Source: a virus
IMG/VR virus record: IMGVR_UViG_3300013099_000077
Coordinates: 1 to 26,061 of that record
Length of the DNA: 26,061 nt
Strand: one strand, 5' to 3'
Made by a program: the position numbers and the translations under genes. The notes beneath the pieces were generated by a model that had not been told where the DNA came from, ran no database searches, and worked only from the letters and a program-made list of their open reading frames with translations. This document shows, piece after piece, positions 19,395 to 26,061 of this stretch; within the stretch, counting starts at the first letter, position 1; every line of letters begins with the position of its first letter.

Positions 19395-20542
19395 TGGAAA
19401 TCAAAATTCCTGTCTCTTCTATATACAGAGATAAAAAAAATATAATCAATGTATACAACGACAAAAAACATTACGGTTATTACGATAATCGTGATGAAAA
19501 TGTCGACATCAAACAACTCTTAGAATCCAAACGACCCAACATTGCTGAAGTAGAACTTACACTATTTGAAAACTGTGATATCAATTGTGCGTTCTGTTAT
19601 CATGACAAAAAATCTACGGTAGGTTTAGAATTTGATGAAATGGTTGCTAAAATATCAATTATTGAAAAATTCTTTCAAGATAGACAAGGAACTGTAGATT
19701 TCATGCAAATCAATATTGTAGGCGGCGAACTGTTTCAAGATAATCTCATAGAAAAAGGATACTTAGATTATTATTATGATATATCTAAAAAAATAAGTGA
19801 GTTAGCTTACATGTATGATTATCATTTAGAAATAGTTTGGGTATCAAATTTCTTATTTAAAGATACTAAATCTATAAACGAATTTATTACTAAATTAAAT
19901 TATAATAATATTAAATCATCGTTAATAGTTTCATATGATTTTGAAGGTAGACCAACTAATAAAAAATATTTTGAAAATATTAAACGATTAGAAAAATATA
20001 TATCGTCTGTTAATGTTGTAGCTACCATTGATACAATAAATGATATGATGACTATGACCGATCCATTCTTTGATTATATTTACCGTACGTTCCCAGTGTA
20101 TATTGATGACTATATTCCTGATGATATTAGTAATAATCTAACGCCGCCTGATAGTGTGATGTTAAAATTTTATAAATTTTTGTTTAACAACTATCCAAAA
20201 GTTGTTAATATAGCAGAATTATTGGAAAATACTGAAAATCCGATGGGATGTTTATCACTAAACAAAATTACTATATTTCCAGATGATAGTGTTTCCAACT
20301 GTAAATGGGGTAGATATAAACCTGAAAATTTCGAAACATATAAAGATACTGAGGTTAATTACCAAGACAACGCACCACAAATGAAACGACATTTAGAACA
20401 TTTCAACTGTTTATCATGTGAATTTTATAAACGTTGTAAATTTAGATGCTATACTCAATGGGATTTTATAACACCTAATATCCATGATTATGATGGATGT
20501 TGGATTAAAACATTTTTTAAATACATAAATGAAAACGATTAA
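19394..20542 (+). CDS. Radical SAM/SPASM enzyme with N-terminal extension (382 aa)
   Basis: A 55-residue N-terminal region precedes the C-x3-C-x2-C motif CDINCAFC (C61, C65, C68). A GGE motif (IVGGELF) follows at about 114. The C-terminal domain is SPASM-like: GC...C about 15 residues apart (NPMGC to VSNC), then C-x2-C-x5-C-x3-C (CLSCEFYKRCKFRC) and a final Cys in DGCW, consistent with two auxiliary iron-sulfur clusters. The N-terminal extension, rich in Asp, Lys and Tyr, may bind substrate. It is coupled by TAATG to the accessory protein at 18651 and overlaps the second accessory gene by 14 nt. Reaction and substrate are unknown; modification of a ribosomal peptide or protein is the usual role of this subgroup. 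Confidence 0.88.
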   Translation: MEIKIPVSSIYRDKKNIINVYNDKKHYGYYDNRDENVDIKQLLESKRPNIAEVELTLFENCDINCAFCYHDKKSTVGLEFDEMVAKISIIEKFFQDRQGTVDFMQINIVGGELFQDNLIEKGYLDYYYDISKKISELAYMYDYHLEIVWVSNFLFKDTKSINEFITKLNYNNIKSSLIVSYDFEGRPTNKKYFENIKRLEKYISSVNVVATIDTINDMMTMTDPFFDYIYRTFPVYIDDYIPDDISNNLTPPDSVMLKFYKFLFNNYPKVVNIAELLENTENPMGCLSLNKITIFPDDSVSNCKWGRYKPENFETYKDTEVNYQDNAPQMKRHLEHFNCLSCEFYKRCKFRCYTQWDFITPNIHDYDGCWIKTFFKYINEND

Positions 20543-21176
20543 AAGTACTTTACCATTATCACCATCTACTATAGCTGAATATTGTTCACATAATGTTAAA
20601 GGTGAAACTATAGACGTCATATTTGATATATCAGATTGTAGAATGCTGAATCATCACATATTAAATTATTTAGCTCATTTAAAAATACCATGTACTGTCA
20701 TAGGATTTGATACAATATTCTTATATGAATACATTACAACTTCAAATTATTTGGGTAATACTAACCTAGCTAAACATCATGCTAATGTTCTTTATTATCA
20801 GAAGTATGGTGTACCATATTTTGATGATGTTCTTACAGAATTTAATTTAGAATCTTTAGACAGAATGGTTAAACTATCAACTGATATCATAGATTCATTA
20901 CCGTTATTTCTATTAGCATCATGTGAAAAATTAGAAATATCTGAAAATGATATTAAACATGGTAAGAATTATACTGGAGTTAATTTTGCCCATTTAGCTG
21001 AGTTTACAGAATTTTTTGTATCATATCTTGCTGATAATATATTTGTTATGTCAAATCAAAAATATTATAGTCACTTTTTTGATGAGTATATATATGGCGG
21101 CGATAAGTTAATCCAATCTTTTATAGATAATCCAGATAATCTATTATTGAAAATTTCAGGATTTGATAATGTCTAA
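20529..21176 (+). CDS. Radical SAM block accessory protein B, paralog of the gene at 18651 (215 aa)
   Basis: Shares the ordered landmarks described for the gene at 18651 (TLPLSP start; ILNYLAHL; LYEYI; ANVLYYQKYGVPYFDD; VSYLAD; FDEY), but is about 30 residues shorter, mainly at the C-terminus. It has no cysteine cluster, membrane segment or nucleotide site. It overlaps the SPASM gene upstream by 14 nt and the first tandem radical SAM gene downstream by 8 nt, so translation is coupled on both sides. The duplication of this protein alongside duplicated enzymes suggests one adaptor per enzyme type. Function is unknown. Confidence 0.6.
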   Translation: MKTIKSTLPLSPSTIAEYCSHNVKGETIDVIFDISDCRMLNHHILNYLAHLKIPCTVIGFDTIFLYEYITTSNYLGNTNLAKHHANVLYYQKYGVPYFDDVLTEFNLESLDRMVKLSTDIIDSLPLFLLASCEKLEISENDIKHGKNYTGVNFAHLAEFTEFFVSYLADNIFVMSNQKYYSHFFDEYIYGGDKLIQSFIDNPDNLLLKISGFDNV

Positions 21177-22263
21177 GAAATTAATTAATTCATATGCAGC
21201 CCATAAAGGTGGATCGAGATCACTGCGTGACTCCAGACAGATTTCTGTAGATTTAACATTAGATATATTAAATGGGTGCGAATATAACTGTGAAGGATGT
21301 TTCGTTTCTAAAAAGAATGAGTTTAATGAAGAAGATTTAGATATATTATTAGATTTAGTAGAACAGTGGGAAGAAGGTGGGTTCGACATTAATGAACTCT
21401 TCTTAGGTCCAACTGATATATTCAGTGCTGTAAATTTTGATGAGTTGGTTTTAAACCCAAAGTTTCAAAAGATTTGTTCATATTTTACATTCACTTGTAG
21501 TACAACATTATTAAATGATTATGATGAGATTAAGCGAAAGTATGATTTATTACATGAACATTGTTTATCAGATAAACATGATAGAGAATTTGAAATTTTT
21601 GTAGTGATAGACGATAAAAGATATTTGAATAATGATAGAGCTTATATGGACAAGTTTAATAAGAACTTAGAATTATTAGATTTGTATAATGTATTTTTTG
21701 TTCTTAATGTATATTCTGAATCTATGTTTGATGCCGTAGGTCTAGCTGAATTTAATGATAAAATCTTTAAAGATTATAATTCTAAAATCAGAGTAAACCC
21801 ATCATATCTTCGTGGAACTAGTGTAAATCATTTAAGAAAATATACAGAACTTCATAATAAATTAATAAATGACCAAGTAAATGATGATAATATAGGTCGA
21901 GTATTTATGAACATGATCGATATATACTTTGGAGCATTTACTTTTAATACATATTCATATAGAAACCATGAATTATATATTGCTCCTGTTATATATGAAG
22001 GAATACCCCAGGATTTTCCATTTTTTCAAGTAGATAAAATAAATGGAAAATATAATTTAGATACATTAGATAATGCTCAAAATAGACTTACAGTACAACA
22101 ATATGATTTTAGTAAGAAGACAGAAGAATGTGATAAATGCGAGTTTATAACATCATGTTCCAGTAGAAATGTATTGTCATATATGGAACACCGAAAATTA
22201 TATGATTGCTTTATGCCAAAGAATTTATTTAGAGATGCATCTAAAGTAATTGAATTAGAATAA
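21169..22263 (+). CDS. Radical SAM protein, tandem family member 1 (364 aa)
   Basis: CEYNCEGC (C37, C41, C44) is the cluster-binding C-x3-C-x2-C. Where most family members have GGE(P), this protein has LGPTDIFSA at about 79-87, a replacement shared with the next three genes. An RVNPSYLRG segment lies in the middle of the barrel. The tail has C-x2-C-x5-C-x16-C (CDKC...C...C then MPK), which could hold one auxiliary cluster; it looks like a reduced SPASM or twitch domain, with Asn where the fourth SPASM Cys would be. The start at 21169 (MSKK) is preferred over a TTG two codons upstream because an AGGA lies 8 nt before it. Its substrate is unknown; a phage protein from this block is the simplest guess. 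Confidence 0.85.
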   Translation: MSKKLINSYAAHKGGSRSLRDSRQISVDLTLDILNGCEYNCEGCFVSKKNEFNEEDLDILLDLVEQWEEGGFDINELFLGPTDIFSAVNFDELVLNPKFQKICSYFTFTCSTTLLNDYDEIKRKYDLLHEHCLSDKHDREFEIFVVIDDKRYLNNDRAYMDKFNKNLELLDLYNVFFVLNVYSESMFDAVGLAEFNDKIFKDYNSKIRVNPSYLRGTSVNHLRKYTELHNKLINDQVNDDNIGRVFMNMIDIYFGAFTFNTYSYRNHELYIAPVIYEGIPQDFPFFQVDKINGKYNLDTLDNAQNRLTVQQYDFSKKTEECDKCEFITSCSSRNVLSYMEHRKLYDCFMPKNLFRDASKVIELE

Positions 22264-22285
22264 ATAGTAGTAAAAGGAATATCAA

Positions 22286-23407
22286 ATGATAGAAGAAGAT
22301 TTATACGAAAAAATGTCAAACTCTGAAGTAAAAACAGTTTTTGATAATGATAAGATGGATTTTGTTATTAACTTAGAACTATTAAATGGATGTGCTCATG
22401 CATGTACAGGTTGCTTTGTTAATAGGAAAAATGAAATCGTTGCAACTGATGTTAAGAAAGCTTTAAAATTGGCCCAAGAATTAACTGAAAAAGGTCTTAG
22501 ATTTAGAGAAGTTATTATATCTCCTACAGATATTTTTAGCGCAACCAATACTAATGACATATTATTGAATGACGATTTTCAAGCAATGTTAAAATTGAAT
22601 GATAAAACCCGTATCACAACTACAGCAATGTTTAATGGTACTGATTTATCTGACGTTAAAAGAGTATTTGACATATTAGATAACCCTGATTATTTTAGAA
22701 CTAATATGATTATGGAATTCTTAGTTCCTATGGAAGCTGATAAAATTGTTGCTGATGATGCTGAATATTTTAACAAACATATGGAAATTATTAATTATTT
22801 TAAAGAATCTACTCCTAAAGTAGTTGATTGGTCATTTGTTGTAAACGTTCATCATGATGATATATTGATTGATAATTTTGAACAGATTACTGATACAGTT
22901 AGAGATAAGTATGAAGGTATTATTGAATTTTTACCATCATTCTTTAGAACTGGTAATACCGATTTAATTATCAAACATTTAGGACAATGGAAAGAATTCT
23001 TAAGCAATACAGTTAATAGAGATAATTATCAAAAATTGATGGTAACTATTGCAGATTTACATCACAACGGATTTAATACAATTGTAATGAATTATCGTAA
23101 AGGTAATCTTTATGTGTCTCCATTTATATATGAACAAATATTAATGGCAGATGAAGAAATGCTATTAGATGATAGTAATGTTGAAAAATTATTTGATAAA
23201 CTTGGTGAATTAACAGCAGATCAATATAGATATGCACATAAGACTGAAGAATGTGGAACTTGCGAATATTTTAGTACATGTGTTGGTCGTAATGTATTAT
23301 CATTTATGGAATCTAAAGGCATAACCCAATGTATTTATCCTAAAGATGTATTAGATTTATATTCTAAAAATACTACACAATCTCCAAGACTGGAACGCTG
23401 TCAATAA
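22286..23407 (+). CDS. Radical SAM protein, tandem family member 2 (373 aa)
   Basis: Same layout as its neighbours: CAHACTGC (C36, C40, C43), ISPTDIFSA at about 78-86 in place of GGE, an EFLPSFFRTG segment near residue 210, and a CGTC-x5-C-x16-C tail followed by IYPK. It has the best ribosome binding site of the four (AAAAGGAATATCAA) and the only real gap (22 nt) before it, so translation can restart here within the operon. Its C-terminus is about 10 residues longer than the others, with a Ser/Arg-rich end. It shares one base with the next gene (TAATG). Confidence 0.85.
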   Translation: MIEEDLYEKMSNSEVKTVFDNDKMDFVINLELLNGCAHACTGCFVNRKNEIVATDVKKALKLAQELTEKGLRFREVIISPTDIFSATNTNDILLNDDFQAMLKLNDKTRITTTAMFNGTDLSDVKRVFDILDNPDYFRTNMIMEFLVPMEADKIVADDAEYFNKHMEIINYFKESTPKVVDWSFVVNVHHDDILIDNFEQITDTVRDKYEGIIEFLPSFFRTGNTDLIIKHLGQWKEFLSNTVNRDNYQKLMVTIADLHHNGFNTIVMNYRKGNLYVSPFIYEQILMADEEMLLDDSNVEKLFDKLGELTADQYRYAHKTEECGTCEYFSTCVGRNVLSFMESKGITQCIYPKDVLDLYSKNTTQSPRLERCQ

Positions 23408-24507
23408 TGATTATAAACGATGTTTATGGGGCAATGAACAATTCTGAATGCATCGGTGAAAATATCGCTAATGCTTCAGAGTTTAGAGTACGTATTAATG
23501 CCGAATTCCTAAATGGATGTGAATTTGATTGTGCGGGTTGCTTTGTAAAACGGAAAAATGCTTATAATAACGATGATATGGATATATTAGTCGATACTAT
23601 AAACAAATTTAGAAATACTGGACACACATTTGATGAAATCATTTTGGGACCTACTGATTTCTTTGCTGCTTACAACTCTGTTAATATTATTAGCGATAAA
23701 CGGTTCACCGATATTTTTAAAACTGGTGATGTGGTTTTAACCTTATTATCAACAATGCAAAGTTCTGATGATGATATAATAAGATTGATTAAACAATTTA
23801 ATAAAGTTTTTACATCAGAAAAAATGGAAGTTGAAGTATTAATCCCAATAGATATTAAAAAATTACACAAGGATGATCATGATTATATTGAAAATTTAAA
23901 AAGTAAAATAAAATTATTAGATTATTTTGATGCTAAAGTAGATTATGCTTTACAATTAAATATTAGAGACTTAGATTCTGAAATAGAAGACTTTGATATT
24001 GTTAAAATTACTAAACTAGTTAGAGATGAATTTGGAACTATCCTAGAATTCAATCCATCATTCATGAGATCTGGTAATATTGATAATGTTATCAATACTT
24101 TAGGAAAATGGAACACAATGTTAGAACGTTGTCTTAATGAAGATAACAAAGATTCAGTGACATTGACTATATCTAATAAGTACCACGCTGGTAATAATGA
24201 AAGAACTTTTACTTTTAAGAATGGATTCTTGTATAGTACTCCTTTTATATATGAGAATGTTGTTTCTTTAAAACCTTCTTTTGTTATAGATAGGCCAGAA
24301 TCACTTTATGAAATCGATGATATAAATTTATATGATGTTGAATCTAATATAGATCAATATAAGTATGTTAATAAAACTGATGATTGCGAAAATTGTCAAC
24401 ATGTTGCTTCATGTATATCTAAATTAGTATTAAAATATATGGAAGTAAATCAAATTACCCAATGTCTTTTATCTAGGAAAAGTATAGAATTATATGATAA
24501 TCAATAA
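23407..24507 (+). CDS. Radical SAM protein, tandem family member 3 (366 aa)
   Basis: CEFDCAGC (C38, C42, C45) is followed by LGPTDFFAA, the family replacement for GGE, and by EFNPSFMRSG in the barrel. The tail is CENC-x5-C-x16-C, but the SRNV stretch conserved in the other three reads SKLV here and the MPK/YPK end is LSRK, so this is the most diverged tail. N-terminal residues 1-30 differ among the four and may set substrate choice. It begins within the previous stop (TAATG) and is overlapped for 14 nt by the next gene. All cluster cysteines are present, so activity is expected. Confidence 0.85.
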   Translation: MIINDVYGAMNNSECIGENIANASEFRVRINAEFLNGCEFDCAGCFVKRKNAYNNDDMDILVDTINKFRNTGHTFDEIILGPTDFFAAYNSVNIISDKRFTDIFKTGDVVLTLLSTMQSSDDDIIRLIKQFNKVFTSEKMEVEVLIPIDIKKLHKDDHDYIENLKSKIKLLDYFDAKVDYALQLNIRDLDSEIEDFDIVKITKLVRDEFGTILEFNPSFMRSGNIDNVINTLGKWNTMLERCLNEDNKDSVTLTISNKYHAGNNERTFTFKNGFLYSTPFIYENVVSLKPSFVIDRPESLYEIDDINLYDVESNIDQYKYVNKTDDCENCQHVASCISKLVLKYMEVNQITQCLLSRKSIELYDNQ

Positions 24508-25570
24508 TGGCATTTCAATTGAAGAACGTAGAACTGCCACTAATAGTAACTCTTTAATAGATAGTGACAGAGTTACAGTTAGTATCCAAACAGAATTCTT
24601 GGATAGTTGTGCCTTCAATTGTGAAGGCTGTTTTGTCAAACGTAGAAATACTTTCACAGACCAGGAATTAATCGATCTAAAAAAATTCATAACAAAATTT
24701 GACGATAAATATGAGTTAAATGAACTTGTATTATCTCCTACTGATATGTTTGGAGCTAGTAATACATTCCAAATTATTTCAAATCCTATATTCATATCCT
24801 TATTTGAACATTTCAACGCATTAACCTTTAATAGTACTTTACTATCAGAACCTTCTCATGTTAAATCTATTATGGATTTTATTCGAGAAAATTATCCTGA
24901 AGATGTTTATTACGAAATGTTTGTAGTTTTGGATATAGAAAAATTTATTGCTAAAGATAAAGAATACCTTGAAAGATTGGAAACAAATTTAAGTCAATTA
25001 ACAGATGTTAATATTATCTTTGTTTATAATATTCATTCTAGTGATATGTTTAACAATGTAGATATTGCATCTATATCTAAAGAAGTTAATGACAGATATA
25101 ATTCTCATTTTAGGATGAATCCTTCATTCTTTAGATCTCAAAAGAAAAGTCTAATAATAGATGCCTTAGATAAATGGAAAGATAGATTAGGTAAAATATA
25201 TAATGATGTCAATGTTAAAGACATGTTATTTAATATGATCGATCCTTATTTTGGCAGCAATACTTATATTACGATGACTTTTAAAAATGGTAAATTATAT
25301 CGTAATCCTTATTTGTATGATTTTATATTCGATAATTCTAAAAATGTTTCAATGGAAGTTGAATCATTATCTATAGAAGAATTATCAGATTTAAATCAAT
25401 CCTTAGAACTAGAACAATATGAGTATTCAAGAGATTTAGTTTGTGATACTTGTCCATTTTTATCCTCATGTGTCAGTCGAAATGTAATCATGTATATGAA
25501 AAATAACGATATAAAAGAGTGTTTATTGCCGAAAGATATAATGTTAAAGGCTAATCTTAAATGGAATTAA
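24494..25570 (+). CDS. Radical SAM protein, tandem family member 4 (358 aa)
   Basis: CAFNCEGC (C39, C43, C46), LSPTDMFGA in place of GGE, RMNPSFFRS in the barrel, and a CDTC-x5-C-x16-C tail ending LLPK place it firmly in the tandem family. The N-terminal MIIN start repeats that of member 3, which suggests that members 3 and 4 arose from the more recent duplication, although overall divergence is large. It starts 14 nt inside member 3 and ends 10 nt inside the next, different, radical SAM gene. Confidence 0.85.
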   Translation: MIINNGISIEERRTATNSNSLIDSDRVTVSIQTEFLDSCAFNCEGCFVKRRNTFTDQELIDLKKFITKFDDKYELNELVLSPTDMFGASNTFQIISNPIFISLFEHFNALTFNSTLLSEPSHVKSIMDFIRENYPEDVYYEMFVVLDIEKFIAKDKEYLERLETNLSQLTDVNIIFVYNIHSSDMFNNVDIASISKEVNDRYNSHFRMNPSFFRSQKKSLIIDALDKWKDRLGKIYNDVNVKDMLFNMIDPYFGSNTYITMTFKNGKLYRNPYLYDFIFDNSKNVSMEVESLSIEELSDLNQSLELEQYEYSRDLVCDTCPFLSSCVSRNVIMYMKNNDIKECLLPKDIMLKANLKWN

Positions 25571-26061
25571 TCTTAAAGATTTCAGAAATATGTGACTGGT
25601 CCTGTAGTTTTTGTTCATCAAGTGATATTGCTAATACTAAACGAGATGTATTAGATTTAGATCATGTCAAACGATTTTTAAAACGATTTCCTGAAACCAA
25701 TACTATCATCATAAATGGAGGCGAACCTTTAATGGTTAAACCTTCATATTATTGGGAATTATTAGATCATTTAGATGAAATAAATTCTCAATCAAACATT
25801 TCTTTTACCTCAAATCTTTGGAATTTTTATAATCATCCTGAAAAATGGATAGACATATTCAAACATCCTAGAGTAGGTGTGACTACATCATTTAATTATG
25901 GAAATACTAGGACAATTGCTAAAGATGTACCATATACTGAGAAGATGTTTTGGAAAGTATCTGATAAATTTTTAGAATTAGTAGGATATAGACCTGATTT
26001 TATTTCTGTAGTTAATGAAGAAAACTATGAAAATTGTATTGACAATGTTAGATTAGCTGAA
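25561..26061 (+). CDS. Radical SAM enzyme, N-terminal part (3' end outside window)
   Basis: An ATG at 25561, inside the end of the preceding gene, opens a frame that runs off the right edge after 167 codons. CDWSCSFC (C11, C15, C18) begins almost at the N-terminus, and a canonical INGGEPL lies at about 52-58, followed by a TSNLWNF strand at about 84-90. It thus belongs to the classical GGEP type like the enzymes at 16082 and 19394, and not to the PTD family before it. Whether a SPASM domain follows cannot be seen. The modification block therefore extends beyond this window. Confidence 0.85.
   Translation, partial: MELILKISEICDWSCSFCSSSDIANTKRDVLDLDHVKRFLKRFPETNTIIINGGEPLMVKPSYYWELLDHLDEINSQSNISFTSNLWNFYNHPEKWIDIFKHPRVGVTTSFNYGNTRTIAKDVPYTEKMFWKVSDKFLELVGYRPDFISVVNEENYENCIDNVRLAE

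Noticed and set aside
16082-26061. Radical SAM block as a PQQ, mycofactocin or nucleotide-modification pathway
   Set aside because: No precursor peptide of those types, no partner enzymes (for example PqqD-like or glycosyltransferase genes) and no nucleotide-binding domains are seen; the SPASM-type tails favour a peptide or protein substrate.
1-26061. tRNA genes, CRISPR arrays, insertion sequences
   Set aside because: Gaps are short (at most about 160 nt) and I saw no cloverleaf-like GC-rich stems, no regularly spaced direct repeats with unique spacers, and no transposase motifs.

Overview
The window looks like part of a large, AT-rich T4-superfamily myovirus (tailed phage) genome. The basis is a T4-type portal protein, a gp44/gp62-like clamp loader pair, a gp26-like tail protein, a large tape-measure-like protein, a GroES-like co-chaperonin, T4-type late promoters (TATAAATA) in the gaps before structural genes, and early-type promoters (extended -10 TGnTATAAT). 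Genes are packed with stop/start overlaps of 1 to 30 nt and mostly carry AAGGA-type ribosome binding sites. The host cannot be named from the sequence. I saw no tRNA, insertion sequence or CRISPR array.

Layout: positions 2-538 are the C-terminal part of a DinG/Rad3-like helicase. Positions 547-3381 hold about a dozen small, mostly unrecognised genes, probably early genes, behind an early-type promoter at about 765-793. A gp26-like gene on the minus strand (3596-4432) ends at a slippery run of nine T residues. A -1 slip there would extend it through a start-less downstream frame (3378-3608), as in tail assembly chaperones. Divergent late promoters (4466-4473 minus, 4500-4507 plus) separate it from the tape-measure-like gene (4535-7129) and the portal gene (7166-8764). 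Next come small head-region genes, a DnaE-like fragment, the co-chaperonin and a four-helix membrane protein (8823-11863). A clamp-loader block follows (11927-14306), then a late-promoted fibre-like virion gene (14343-16028).

The striking part is 16082 to the right edge: ten tightly spaced genes, seven of them radical SAM enzymes. The first (16082-17146) is a textbook radical SAM/SPASM protein. The next gene (17157-17669) is a 170-residue protein whose last 16 residues read CHSSCHSSCHASRGRR, a Cys/His/Ser repeat recalling the His-Xaa-Ser (HxsA) targets of radical SAM maturases. Then come an unrecognised 317-residue protein, two paralogous unrecognised proteins (18651 and 20529), another SPASM enzyme (19394), four tandem paralogous radical SAM proteins that replace the GGE motif with (G/S)PTD and share an exact C-x2-C-x5-C-x16-C tail (21169, 22286, 23407, 24494), and the start of a seventh with a canonical GGEP (25561 to the edge).

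My reading, which is inference, is a phage-encoded post-translational modification system. It would act on the 170-residue protein, and perhaps on the neighbouring fibre, late in infection, making a modified virion or surface protein rather than a secreted peptide. Two hairpins that would bury ribosome binding sites (8781-8813 and 11898-11922), each with a promoter placed so that its own transcripts escape the hairpin, suggest T4-like temporal control of translation.
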